From Rhizobium sp. NXC24 (GTDB taxonomy: Bacteria > Pseudomonadota > Alphaproteobacteria > Rhizobiales > Rhizobiaceae), in assembly GCF_002944315.1 (NCBI RefSeq), contig NZ_CP024314.1, forward strand, positions 1,984,001-2,048,000: a stretch of 64,000 nt of DNA, in the 5' to 3' direction. The stretch's first letter is position 1, and each line of letters opens with the position of its first letter. The notes under the pieces were generated by a model. The model made no database searches, was not told where the DNA came from, and saw only the letters and a program-made list of their open reading frames with translations. Shown here piece by piece: positions 24,857 through 35,149 of the stretch. The position numbers and the translations under genes are program-made.

Positions 24857-26293
24857 TCAGTTCCAATCTTCGAACAGAGCGTGGATGACGCGATCCGGGT
24901 GGCTATCGCATTCTATTCCATCGCCGATGAAAGCGAGACAATTGCGCTCGTTGAAGGCCTCCCAGGGAACTTCATGCTTCGTAATGAAGTCGCAGACGAT
25001 CCGATGGAAATCCCCGTCCGCTTCTGTCGGGATGCCCCAGGCGGCCGCCAGGTCGGAGAGATGCGGGACATAACCGGCGAAGGGGCCTTGACGATCAGGG
25101 CGCTCATATCGATAGACCCAGGTTGGTGCGCCGCGCGCGGCGCGACGCCGCGCCAGGCGCAACGAAGGCAATTCATATTCTTCAGCCGTCAGCAGAACCA
25201 ACCGTCTTCGACGCCAGTCGAGACTCGGCATAAGCCGCGCGAGATCCGCATCTATCTTTGCCATCCGCTCCTTGGAAAGATGGGCAAGCATGCTACCCGC
25301 CCATGGCTGGTTGGGCTCCTGATCCGCAACCATCGGATAGCACTCGTCCCGGCAAGTTCCCAACAGCATTGGGACGGATATCGCCTGTCCGCCTTCGACC
25401 GCCTCGATAGGAGCCGAGGGAAGAAGCGAATTGCCATAAACCGGCCTCAGCGGAAAACGCCTCGCAGCTTGCGCCAGCACCGCCTCCTGCATCGTCAGAA
25501 TTCTCTCCCCGGGAGCATCGATCCATGGACTGTCCGTGTGCGCCATTTCCTTGACAAAGCTGGCGGCTTCCTCACGGGTAAACACGGTATCTGCGCCCCC
25601 CGACATCGAGATCGCCGCATGAAACAGCCCCTTCGCGGCTGGCGTAGCGGTCAGCACGCAGACGTTTTTCGCACCGGCAGATTCTCCGCCGAGCGTCACG
25701 TGCTGAGGATCGCCGCCGAAGAATGCGATATTGGACTGCACCCAGCGCAGGGCTGCCAACTGATCCCGCAGCATGGGATTGACGGTATCGGCATAATCTC
25801 CGCCGAATAGGGATTCCGCGTCCAGCAGGCCCAGCAGGCCCAATCGGTGACCTACAGTGACGCAGACGATGCCGTTGCGTGCGAAGCTCGTGCCGTCATA
25901 GATCGGCCGGGAGGTTCCGCCGATGAGCTGCGACCCGCCGTGCAGCCAGACGAGAACCGGGAACGGGCCGGGTCCACTTGGCGCGAAAACGTTGAGGTAT
26001 AGGCAATCCTCGTCCATGGGCCGCGCCGGCATGGCGGCCGGATCACCTGGAAAGAAACCCTTATCCCGGGATTGCGGCGCCACTGGCGCGAATGCGGCGG
26101 CATCACGTATACCGTCCCAGTGCTCCGGTGCCTCCGGCGGACGCCAGCGACGGGCTCCAATCGGAGGCGACGCATAGGGTATTGCCAAAAATCGATTGAC
26201 GTGCCCATCGGTGCGCCCCCGCAGCTTGCCTTGGGGCAACGCGATATCTGCTGCGTCGCTCGCAGTGGAAGTATGAAGATCAGACTGTGGCAT
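24857..26293 (-). CDS. Type-B carboxylesterase
   Basis: This 478-residue alpha/beta hydrolase of the carboxylesterase/lipase family has PYASPPIGARRWRPPEAPEHW near the N-terminus, EDCLYLNVF, the oxyanion-hole WLHGGS and the nucleophile elbow GGESAGA. There is no signal peptide, so it should act in the cytoplasm. The preferred start (26293) overlaps the ATPase gene by 14 bases; a longer frame to 26398 is an overlap artefact. Placed between an importer and malonate genes, it may hydrolyse an imported malonate ester. That substrate is an inference. Confidence 0.87.
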   Translation of the reverse strand: MPQSDLHTSTASDAADIALPQGKLRGRTDGHVNRFLAIPYASPPIGARRWRPPEAPEHWDGIRDAAAFAPVAPQSRDKGFFPGDPAAMPARPMDEDCLYLNVFAPSGPGPFPVLVWLHGGSQLIGGTSRPIYDGTSFARNGIVCVTVGHRLGLLGLLDAESLFGGDYADTVNPMLRDQLAALRWVQSNIAFFGGDPQHVTLGGESAGAKNVCVLTATPAAKGLFHAAISMSGGADTVFTREEAASFVKEMAHTDSPWIDAPGERILTMQEAVLAQAARRFPLRPVYGNSLLPSAPIEAVEGGQAISVPMLLGTCRDECYPMVADQEPNQPWAGSMLAHLSKERMAKIDADLARLMPSLDWRRRRLVLLTAEEYELPSLRLARRRAARGAPTWVYRYERPDRQGPFAGYVPHLSDLAAAWGIPTEADGDFHRIVCDFITKHEVPWEAFNERNCLAFIGDGIECDSHPDRVIHALFEDWN

Positions 26294-27286
26294 GCTGGCT
26301 TGCCGGGCTCGCTGGAAAATCGAAATGACAGGCGACCCGGTGATCCCTTCCGACCGACCGGAGTTCGGGGACCTCGCTGCTGCAACGCTCCGTCGCAAAG
26401 GGGCAGCGGGTGTGGAAACGGCATCCCGAGGGCGGCTTGACCGGGCTTGGAATGTCGCCGCGCAGTAAGATGCGCTGTCGTTTGTCCGCAGCGGCGACGA
26501 CTGGAACGGCCGACAGGAGGGCTTGGGTGTAGGGATGCTGCGGAGAACCGAAGATCGCCTTGCGCTCCCCTTCTTCCACCACCTTGCCCAGGTACATCAC
26601 GGCAACCCGATGCGTCAGATGCTCCACGATGGCGAGATCGTGACTGATGAAAAGCAGCGACAGCCCGGTCTTGCGCTGGATATCCTGGAGCAAGTTGACG
26701 ATCTGCGCCTTCACCGACACGTCGAGCGCGGAGACCGCTTCATCGCAGACGATCAGTTGAGGGTTTGCGGCGAGAGCGCGGGCGATGGCGATACGCTGAC
26801 GTTGCCCGCCCGAGAACTGGTGCGGATAGCGCTGCGCGGCATCCTTGGGCAAGCCGACCATATCCAGCAACGTGGCAATCCGTTCGTCGATCTCCGCCTT
26901 GGTTGTCGCGACCGCGAAATTCATGATCGGTTCGGCAAGTGTCGCCCCGACGGTATGGCGCGGGTTCAGGCTTGAAAACGGGTCCTGAAAGATGATCTGC
27001 ACCTTCGAGCGGAATGTTTTCAGAGCCTGGCCGGAAATCGCATCGACCCTTTCCCCGTTCAGCAGGATCTCACCGCTCGTCGGCTCATGCAGCCGCACCA
27101 CGGTCTTGCCGAGCGTGGATTTGCCGCACCCGCTCTCACCGACGACAGAGAGTGTTTCGCCGGCCCTAAGCATCAGGCTGACATCGTCCATGGCATGGAC
27201 GGTCGAGGTAGGCCGGCCCCAAAAATTGGGCGCGATCGGATAATGCTTACGCAGCGAGCGCAGTTCCAGAAGAGGCGGTCCGCCGG

Positions 27287-27290
<4 letters not shown>
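26280..27290 (-). CDS. Oligopeptide-type ABC transporter ATP-binding protein (DppF/OppF-like)
   Basis: This 336-residue ATPase has Walker [10 protein letters not shown], the signature [15 protein letters not shown], Walker [13 protein letters not shown] and a C-terminal oligopeptide-transporter domain with a Cys cluster ([20 protein letters not shown]). That C-terminal cluster is typical of the second ATPase of Dpp/Opp systems. ATG at 27290 overlaps the stop of the partner ATPase as ATGA. It energises the importer with its sister protein. Confidence 0.92.
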
Positions 27291-28291
<1,001 letters not shown>

Positions 28292-28293
28292 GG

Positions 28294-29187
28294 TCACGTC
28301 CTATTGGCCGCACGCGGATCGAGAGCATCGCGAAGGCCGTCACCGAGCAGGTTCACCGCGAGCACCGTGATCGACAGAAATGCCGCCGGAAACAAAATGA
28401 TGTAGGGCTTGAGCTGCCAGAGCATCCGGCCTTCGTTCATGATGCCGCCCCAGCTCGGAACCGAAGGCGGCGTGCCGGCGCCGATGAAGGACAGGGCCGC
28501 CTCCGTGATCATGGCGGCAGAGCAGATATAGGTGGCCTGAACCATGACCGGTCCGAGCGTGTTGGGAAGAATGTGCCAGAGGACGATCCGCGGCATCGAA
28601 CAGCCCGACGCAATTGCGCCATCGACAAAAGGCTGTTCGCGTATGGAAAGCACCAGGCCGCGCACCAGCCGACTCATACGCGGAAATTCCGCAATCGTGA
28701 TCGCGATGACGACGTTGACGACCGAACCGCCGAGCGCCGCCATCAGTGCGATGGCGAGCAGGATGGGCGGGATCGACATCAGTCCGTCCATGATCCGCAT
28801 CAGAACGGAATCGAGCTGCCGATAAGCGCCGGCAACAAGACCGGTCGCAAGCCCAAGGAATGATGCGCAAATGGCAACGCAGAATCCGACCAGCAACGAG
28901 ACTCTCGCTCCGTAGAGAACGCGGGAATAGAGATCGCGGCCCAGCGTGTCGGTACCGAACCAGTAGATCAGCGACGGCTCGCGGTTGCGCTTGATCGGTG
29001 AGACAAATCCGGGATCGATGGTTCCGAGCAGCGGCGCCAGGACAGCGATGGCGACAAGAAGCAGAAGGAGCCCGCCGCCGATGACGATCGTCGGATGCTT
29101 GTGCAGCAGCGTGCGCCAGCGCCCATATTGCTTCGGCGTCGGAAATAGATCCGGCAGATGCTCGGTGTGTTGGATATTCGTGCTCAT
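28294..29187 (-). CDS. Oligopeptide-type ABC transporter permease (DppC/OppC-like)
   Basis: This 297-residue permease has a charged N-terminal tail, one membrane span (about 35-55), the OppC-type periplasmic region ([20 protein letters not shown]) and a binding-protein-dependent transport domain ending with [14 protein letters not shown]. Its ATG shares one base with the stop of the other permease (29187). It pairs with the DppB-like protein to form the channel. Confidence 0.92.
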   Translation of the reverse strand: MSTNIQHTEHLPDLFPTPKQYGRWRTLLHKHPTIVIGGGLLLLLVAIAVLAPLLGTIDPGFVSPIKRNREPSLIYWFGTDTLGRDLYSRVLYGARVSLLVGFCVAICASFLGLATGLVAGAYRQLDSVLMRIMDGLMSIPPILLAIALMAALGGSVVNVVIAITIAEFPRMSRLVRGLVLSIREQPFVDGAIASGCSMPRIVLWHILPNTLGPVMVQATYICSAAMITEAALSFIGAGTPPSVPSWGGIMNEGRMLWQLKPYIILFPAAFLSITVLAVNLLGDGLRDALDPRAANRT

Positions 29188-30128
29188 CAGTAGCGCACCC
29201 TCGGATCAAGCAGCGTGTAGAGAAGATCGATCCCGAGATTGATCAGCACGTAGCCCATGCTGAACAGCAGCACGACGCCTTGGATGACCGGATAGTCGCG
29301 CCGCAGGATCGCATCGACCACCAAGCGACCGACCCCAGGGATGGCGAAGACTGTCTCGGTCACCACGGCCCCGCCGATCAGCATGGCAATGCCGAGACCG
29401 ATTACGGTTACGACGGGCACAGACGCATTCTTGAGGGCGTGCAGGAAGAGGACCGGGGCGGCGCCAAGACCCTTGGCGCGCGCCGTGCGGATATAGTCCT
29501 GCGAGAGCACATCGATCATCGACGTCCGCGTGATGCGCGCGATCAGGGCGATATAGACGCAGGACAGCGCCATCGCCGGCAGGATAAGATTTCGAAGGAA
29601 AGACAGGACGCCGTCGGCAAGGGGCGAATAGCCCTGCACTGGCAGCAGATCGAGGCGGATCGCAAAGACATAGCTCAGCAGATAGCCGATGACAAAAACC
29701 GGCACGGAAAAGCCGAACACAGCAATGGCCATGACCAGGCGATCGACCCAAGTCCCCTGCCATGCCGCCGCAAGCACGCCGAGCGGCACCGCGATCGTGA
29801 CCGAGATGATGAGCGTGAGCCCCATCAGCGACAAGGTCGGTTCCAACCGCTGAGCAATGAGCGTCGAGACGGGCAGTTGCGAGAAGATCGAGACTCCCAG
29901 GTTTCCCCTAAGAACATGCCCGATCCATTCCAAAAACCGCCACAGCATCGGTTCGTCCAGCCCGAGACTGTCGCGGATACGCGCGATCTCTGCTGGCGAT
30001 GCCTGGTCGCCGGCAATCAACGCGGCAGGATCGCCCGGCGCCAGGTAAAGCAGGCTGAAGACGAAGAAGGCGACGAACAGCATGACCGGTATGGTCGACA
30101 GCACGCGCTTGATGGCAAAACTGAACAT
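29187..30128 (-). CDS. Oligopeptide-type ABC transporter permease (DppB/OppB-like)
   Basis: This 313-residue permease has the family N-terminus (first span IPVMLFVAFFVFSLLYLAPG, then DPAALIAGD), a cytoplasmic loop SQDYIRTARAKGLG that docks the ATPase, and the C-terminal LGIDLLYTLLDPRVRY. It starts 136 bases after the solute-binding-protein gene, and the gap holds only a short spacer. It belongs to the importer operon under the ROK regulator. Confidence 0.92.
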   Translation of the reverse strand: MFSFAIKRVLSTIPVMLFVAFFVFSLLYLAPGDPAALIAGDQASPAEIARIRDSLGLDEPMLWRFLEWIGHVLRGNLGVSIFSQLPVSTLIAQRLEPTLSLMGLTLIISVTIAVPLGVLAAAWQGTWVDRLVMAIAVFGFSVPVFVIGYLLSYVFAIRLDLLPVQGYSPLADGVLSFLRNLILPAMALSCVYIALIARITRTSMIDVLSQDYIRTARAKGLGAAPVLFLHALKNASVPVVTVIGLGIAMLIGGAVVTETVFAIPGVGRLVVDAILRRDYPVIQGVVLLFSMGYVLINLGIDLLYTLLDPRVRY

Positions 30129-30264
30129 TGACTTTCCTCACAGCCATGACGGGGAACCGGTTTTGCATCGGTCCTGTTCACCGCACATCGCAATCGGCCG
30201 CAGCCAGACGCGATAATCGTCCCCGCGATCGGCGGGCGCCCGTTTGGGCACCCGCCGCTTCGGA

Positions 30265-31830
30265 CTACTTGCGTGCGATATTCCAATAGACCGGAGCCGG
30301 CGGCGTCAGGATGCCGGTCAGGTTGCTGCGATAGGCGCGGATCTGGTATTGCGTGCCGATCGGAACGTAGGGCACGGTCTCGACAGCGCGGAGCTGGATC
30401 TTCTCGGCCAGCGCCTTGCGTTGCGCCAGGTCGGTCAGGCCCGCAAACTGGGTGCGCATGGTTTCGATCTGCTCATCGCAGGGCCAGCCGAACCAGGCCT
30501 TCTCGCAGTTCGAGCGCAGACCCAGGTGCCCCACAGGCTCCAAGAAGTCGAGACCACCCGGGCCGGAAATGAAGATCGACCAACCGCCCTTGTCGACCGG
30601 TTCCTTGCTCTGCCGGCGGCTGGTTACGGTCGCCCAATCCATGGCGTCGACGCGCGTTTTGATGCCGATGTCCTTCAGGAGCTGATCGGTGACGGTGACG
30701 AAGGCATGGATGTTGGCGTTTTCGGTCGCGTCCAGAAGCACGGCGGGCGTGCCGTCGTAACCGCTTTGCGCCACCAGCGCGCGGGCCTTTTCGATGTCCG
30801 GCGTCGGGAAGCCGGCTTTGGTGGCATAGGGTGAGGAGCAAGAGTAGAAGGATTGGCACGATTTGCCGAGCGAGGGATCCGTGATGACCGCTGCAAGGAA
30901 ATCGTCGCCGTTGACCGCCGTCAGCAAGGCCTTGCGCAGGAGAGGATTGTTGAACGGCGGCTGGATCGTGTTCAGGCGGATTTGCTGGGCGACGCCGATA
31001 TCGTCCTGGTTTGCCACGGCTACACCTTCGGCTTCCTTGGCAAGCGGGATGAGATCGGCGGACAGATCCTCGTCGATATCTATCTCGCCCTTGCGCAGGG
31101 CATCGAGTGCGGTCTGCTGATCAGGGATAATCGTCCATTCGATACGGTCGACCTTGGCGACTTTGCCGCCGGCGAGACCGCTCGCCTCTTCGCTGCGCGG
31201 CTTGTAGAAGGGGTTCTTCGCGAATGCCAGCTTTGCACCCGGAACCCATTCATCGCCGAGGAAAACGAACGGTCCAGAACCAGTATGATCCTTGACCGCT
31301 TCGTTCGGAGGCGTGGCATCGGCAATGCGCGCGGGCATGATGAAGGGCACGGGCGCCCCGGCCTTGCCCAACGCATCGAGCACGAGACCCCAGCTTTCCG
31401 ATAGGGTGAGCGTGAAGGTGCGATCGTCCTGAGCGGCCCAACTGGCGCCCTTGGCGTTGAGCTGCTGGCCGAGGCTGTCGTTCACGCTCCAGCGCTTGAG
31501 GGAGGCAATGACATCTTTGGAGGTCACCGGCGTTCCGTCGCTGAACTTGAGACCGTCCCGAAGCGTGAATTTATAGGTCTTTCCGTCGTCGGATTTCGAC
31601 CAGGTATCGACCATCTGCGGCTTGATGGCGAGCGATGCATCCATGGCGAACAGCGTGTCGTAGACCATGTAGCCATAGTTTCGCGCCATGGAGTCCGAAC
31701 CGAGATGCGGATCGAGCGCTTTGACGTCGCCGGACGGCTTGATGCGCAGGACATCGGCGGCGAGCGCCGTTCCGCAGGCAAGGGTCATCGCCAGAGCCAG
31801 AAGCGCTCCGGTCAGTTTCAGGCATTTCAT
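30265..31830 (-). CDS. ABC transporter periplasmic solute-binding protein, family 5
   Basis: This 521-residue protein of the Dpp/Opp (SBP_bac_5) family has a signal peptide (LTGALLALAMTLACGTALAA). The family block reads DGLKFSDGTPVTSKDVIASL, followed by GPFVFLGDEWVPG. ATG 31830 was preferred to the upstream 31845 because it begins the signal peptide. It is the first structural gene after the ROK regulator, only 31 bases away. Members bind peptides, but also glycosides, opines and other non-peptides; the ligand is open. Confidence 0.9.
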   Translation of the reverse strand: MKCLKLTGALLALAMTLACGTALAADVLRIKPSGDVKALDPHLGSDSMARNYGYMVYDTLFAMDASLAIKPQMVDTWSKSDDGKTYKFTLRDGLKFSDGTPVTSKDVIASLKRWSVNDSLGQQLNAKGASWAAQDDRTFTLTLSESWGLVLDALGKAGAPVPFIMPARIADATPPNEAVKDHTGSGPFVFLGDEWVPGAKLAFAKNPFYKPRSEEASGLAGGKVAKVDRIEWTIIPDQQTALDALRKGEIDIDEDLSADLIPLAKEAEGVAVANQDDIGVAQQIRLNTIQPPFNNPLLRKALLTAVNGDDFLAAVITDPSLGKSCQSFYSCSSPYATKAGFPTPDIEKARALVAQSGYDGTPAVLLDATENANIHAFVTVTDQLLKDIGIKTRVDAMDWATVTSRRQSKEPVDKGGWSIFISGPGGLDFLEPVGHLGLRSNCEKAWFGWPCDEQIETMRTQFAGLTDLAQRKALAEKIQLRAVETVPYVPIGTQYQIRAYRSNLTGILTPPAPVYWNIARK

Positions 31831-31861
31831 GGTGGTTCCTCCCACAGGTAAGACTAAACTT

Positions 31862-33046
31862 TCAGGCTTGCGCCTCGGGCGCGTGCATCAGGACATTTTC
31901 TTCCTGAGTAGGTTGGGCTCCGCGCTTCAGGTAACCGAATGTGGCGAGCGACAGCGCCGCCGCAGGCTCTTGTCCGAGCTCGGATTGGACGAAATTGAGC
32001 TCGATGGAACCGGCACCGCCAAGAAGACAGCAATCAATGCCAGCCAAGATCGATGCCCTTCCGGCGTCGCCGAGATTTGCGGGCCATCCTCCCAGGAAGA
32101 CGCGTTGTGTTCCGACCATGTTGAGAGCGTTGCCGATGGCCATGCCGAGCCTGAAAAGCCGGGAATGGACATCCGTGCTGGTCTTCTCACTGATGGGAAC
32201 CCTCTGTGGCCAGGCGTCACCCAGCGCCAAGAGCTCCACTTCGTCGATCTTCAGCCGCGGCGCGATCGCGCTCGTCGACAAGTAGGCCTCGAGACATCCG
32301 AAGTGACCGCAGCGACATTGCGGCCCCTTGGGGTCCATGACCATGTGCCCGATCTCGCAGGTCGTGACGTCGCCATTGCCCCAGAACTCGCTGACAATGG
32401 CGGCCGCCACGCCATGGCCGACGAACACATAGAGGTAGTCGTCGCTCGAAGCGTTGGTTCCGAGCGTCAGCCGTTGGTTTATCGCTCGCGCGACAATCGA
32501 ATTGGCAATCTCGACAGGCACGTTGAGAAAACTTGCGTTGAGCCGCGCAAGCGTCTCGGAAGGATCGAGCATTACGATGGGATTTATGGCCCGGCGCGCG
32601 TCGTAACCGGGAACGGAAACACCGACGAAGTCCAGTTGCAGCCGGGAACGTTCGGCAGAGTCGGCCAAGGCGCCGACTGCCGCCGCGATAGCCTGAGACA
32701 CCGCCCCCGCCGAGGCGCCGTCCTTCAGATCGAAGCGTTCCGAGAAGACAAGATCTCCGTCAAGGGTGGCTATACCAGCATGGACCCGGTTGCTCGACAC
32801 CTCGAGCGCGCCGAGATAGCGATCCTTGCTTAATGTAAGGATAGCGCTTGGCCCGCCCGGATATTCTGCGGGCTGCCGCTTTTCGGTGAGCACGCCCTCC
32901 GCGCGCAGTTCGGACACAATGCGGGATACGCTAGCTTCTGTCAGCCCGGTTTTGTCGGCAATATCGGTGCGGAAGCTACCTTTTTTCCTCCAGATATAAT
33001 TCAAGACCGCAGCGCGCGTCTCCTGCCGACTCCTCGCAAGCCTCAC
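31862..33046 (-). CDS. ROK-family transcriptional repressor
   Basis: This 394-residue protein has an N-terminal winged helix (TRAAVLNYIWRKKGSFRTDI, then LTEASVSRIVSEL) followed by a ROK sugar-kinase-like domain. That domain includes the zinc-type cysteine block GPQCRCGHFGCLEAYLS preceded by CEIGHMV. The start is GTG after GGGGAGG. ROK repressors usually respond to a sugar or sugar phosphate, which hints that the imported compound has a sugar part. A palindrome 23 bases before the start is a likely operator for autoregulation and control of the operon. Confidence 0.9.
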   Translation of the reverse strand: MRLARSRQETRAAVLNYIWRKKGSFRTDIADKTGLTEASVSRIVSELRAEGVLTEKRQPAEYPGGPSAILTLSKDRYLGALEVSSNRVHAGIATLDGDLVFSERFDLKDGASAGAVSQAIAAAVGALADSAERSRLQLDFVGVSVPGYDARRAINPIVMLDPSETLARLNASFLNVPVEIANSIVARAINQRLTLGTNASSDDYLYVFVGHGVAAAIVSEFWGNGDVTTCEIGHMVMDPKGPQCRCGHFGCLEAYLSTSAIAPRLKIDEVELLALGDAWPQRVPISEKTSTDVHSRLFRLGMAIGNALNMVGTQRVFLGGWPANLGDAGRASILAGIDCCLLGGAGSIELNFVQSELGQEPAAALSLATFGYLKRGAQPTQEENVLMHAPEAQA

Positions 33047-33069
33047 AATTCCATCCTCCCCGGCAATGC

Positions 33070-33092
33070 AATTCTTACTTTATGTAAGAATT
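33070..33092. promoter_or_regulatory. Perfect palindrome, candidate ROK operator
   Basis: AATTCTTAC (33070-33078) and GTAAGAATT (33084-33092) are exact 9-base arms around the spacer TTTAT. The site is 24 bases upstream of the ROK GTG start, in the position of an autoregulatory operator. No second copy was noticed before the solute-binding-protein gene, consistent with one promoter for the whole run. Confidence 0.7.
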
Positions 33093-33751
33093 GATAGCTG
33101 AGGGTAGATCGCATGTCAATAAACCAGCCTCATCACGCGCTCGGATGAGTTTCGGTTTGAATTAGGCGGGGAACCGTTGCTTGACCTTTGGCCGCTGATC
33201 GTGTCGGCAAGTGAGGCGGCAAATCAATGAATGTGCAGAAAGTTAGCCCGCGTAGAAGGGATTTGACGCGCTGCTTTCCATCGGGTGTCATTCGGACCCG
33301 CACTGGAAAAGCGATCCAGTCTCTCATCGTCCGGCGCAATCAGCCTCGATGGATCGATCAGAATGGAAGAGAACTTGAGATGTTCTCCGGCCCATCGAAA
33401 TGGATGGGAACGTCCGTATCCAGCGGAGATGAAGGCTACTCGTATGGTGCAGCTCGAAATGCCGCAGGATGAGGTTCACGGCCAAACGAACCTGCAGTTT
33501 CGGGCTTTGGTCCAGCACAATCGACATCAAGTCCTCGGGCAGGAATGCCGCAGCATTGCGCGTCAGCTCATGACCTAAGAATGCCGGGCGGCAGGGAAGA
33601 ATATCGGCCCTGATCGCCCGCGCAACGCTGATATTCGCGGTGCCCACGTTGCTGAGCTGAACTGCTCAGAACGCGAGCGGCTGTCGGTCCGCGATCCTCG
33701 ATCACCACACAAGCTGAGGAAGAACGGGACTAAGTGCCGAAAGACACTTCC
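33093..33751. other. Gene-poor stretch between the ROK and sulfotransferase genes
   Basis: About 660 bases lie between the ROK promoter and the end of the sulfotransferase gene. Overlapping frames on both strands (for example a 107-codon minus frame 33324-33647) have no ribosome site and no recognisable family. They may be decayed gene remains. Nothing can be named. Confidence 0.4.
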
Positions 33752-34474
33752 TCAATGGAAGCGGTTGGCGTTCCATTCGGATGCGATCTGTTCGTAGGCG
33801 GCATCGAGCCGCTCGCCGCGATTCGCGCGCCAGAAACTGGCCAGATCGCTGCTCCAGGCAGACTGGTGATCGCTGGGTTTGTTAGTCCATGTCAGCGACT
33901 TGCCGTGCGATTTGAGAACGATCTCTTCCACCTGATGCGACGTGACGGCGCGGCCGAGAGTCTTTCCTAGCGCGATGATATGATCCGGCTCCCACAGGCG
34001 TTCGTAGATGAACAGGTTATCTTTTCGCCAGGAAATGAACGAGGCATAGGTCGAGAAGAATTCGCGGGAGGCATTGGGGCCAAACCAGCGCACCCAACTC
34101 AGGAAATTGTCGCGCGGATTGCGGATGATCGTCACTGTCGTCATACCGCGGAGCAGCACACGTTTGTTCCAGCACACATGGCCATGGACAACGATACGGG
34201 ATGGAGCGCCATGCAGGAGCCTGGAGACATCGTTATATCCGTGAATCTTGGGGGCATTCTTGACGTAATCGTCGAAGTTTCTCTTCGCCTGCGGCGACAG
34301 GAAGATCGATTCCTCGTTGTAATTTATCCGACGGGCATAACAGGGCTGGTCCTTACGCAGGGCGCGCACGAACGCATATTTTTCAAACCCGATGGCCTCG
34401 ACCGCCTGCAAAAGCGCATGCGTGCCCGATTTCGGCGTGCCGTTACAGATAATCGGTGATGCAGTGGTCATCAT
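33752..34474 (-). CDS. Sulfotransferase-family protein
   Basis: This 240-residue protein has the 5-prime-phosphosulfate-binding loop CNGTPKSGTHALLQAVEAIG near the N-terminus and the 3-prime-phosphate-binding motif TVTIIRNPRDNFLSWVRWFG in the middle, the two hallmarks of PAPS-dependent sulfotransferases. No signal peptide is seen. The gene has no neighbours in the same direction, so the acceptor is unknown. Rhizobia use sulfotransferases on Nod factors and surface polysaccharides; this one is not clearly NodH-like. Confidence 0.8.
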   Translation of the reverse strand: MMTTASPIICNGTPKSGTHALLQAVEAIGFEKYAFVRALRKDQPCYARRINYNEESIFLSPQAKRNFDDYVKNAPKIHGYNDVSRLLHGAPSRIVVHGHVCWNKRVLLRGMTTVTIIRNPRDNFLSWVRWFGPNASREFFSTYASFISWRKDNLFIYERLWEPDHIIALGKTLGRAVTSHQVEEIVLKSHGKSLTWTNKPSDHQSAWSSDLASFWRANRGERLDAAYEQIASEWNANRFH

Positions 34475-34797
34475 ACCTCCATCGTTCTTGAGCGTGTTTC
34501 ACTCCGGCCGGATTATGCTCCAGGCAGTGGGGATATTGATCCATCATCAAGCTTTAGCGTGCCTTGCGTACAAGGTGGCGAAGCTATGAAGGACATGGGG
34601 AACGACATAGGTTTGCTGCACGGGCCATGGGCGCGCCTCGAGACCGAAATTCGATCGCACGCCTTTAAATCGATTTTAAAAAATCAACATACAAAGCTAA
34701 TCGATTTTAATTTGTGCATTCAAAATTTTTTGTTGCAGCGCGAAGAAAATCACTTCTAACTGCCTCACGCCATTCTATCCGTCGTAGGAAACGCGCA
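34475..34797. other. AT-rich intergenic segment
   Basis: The stretch at about 34660-34745 is far more AT-rich than its surroundings and holds the two direct repeats listed next. The plus-strand frame from 34559 is short and lacks protein-like features. The left part probably contains the sulfotransferase promoter. Confidence 0.4.
34668..34710. repeat. Two direct copies of AATCGATTTTAA, 31 bases apart
   Basis: The copies lie at 34668-34679 and 34699-34710. The centre-to-centre spacing of 31 bases is close to three helical turns, a spacing common for sites bound on one DNA face. It could be an operator or an UP-type element; no regulator is known. Confidence 0.45.
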
Positions 34798-34971
34798 ATG
34801 ACGATTTCATTTCCGCTTACTGACAAACGCACTGTCGATGAGCTGCTGAAGCACCTTAACGCGCATAAACTGTTCTCTCCTGGAAATTGCGTCATCACGA
34901 TCAATCCCCTCGCCGCACACGTTTCGTCGTGCCTTTCGTATGCGCTTAGCACCGCTCGCACTGCCTGGTAG
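34798..34971 (+). CDS. Hypothetical small protein, 57 residues
   Basis: ATG 34798 has GTAGGAA nine bases ahead. The frame reads MTISFPLTDKRTVDELLKHL and continues with plausible amino-acid composition to TAG at 34969-34971. No family is recognised. It precedes the fructose-bisphosphatase gene by 178 bases. The case rests on composition and a moderate ribosome site only, so it may be spurious. Confidence 0.35.
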   Translation: MTISFPLTDKRTVDELLKHLNAHKLFSPGNCVITINPLAAHVSSCLSYALSTARTAW

Positions 34972-35149
34972 GCGCACTGCTATTCAGTTGAAACCATTTC
35001 CGTAACGAGTTGAGCATCTCAAGTCAGCGTTCGAACGTCCTCGAAGGCTTAGCACATCCGTGCAGGCCTTTTGGAGCGTCCGTAAGCCTGAGAGTGCCCG
35101 CTGAGAATCGTGTGAATTCCGATACCAATCCCGCAGGAGAAAGACATTG

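Noticed and set aside
33324..33647. Minus-strand frame of 107 codons in the gene-poor stretch after the ROK promoter
   Set aside because: It has no ribosome site and no recognisable family. It might be a decayed remnant, but I could not support it as a gene.
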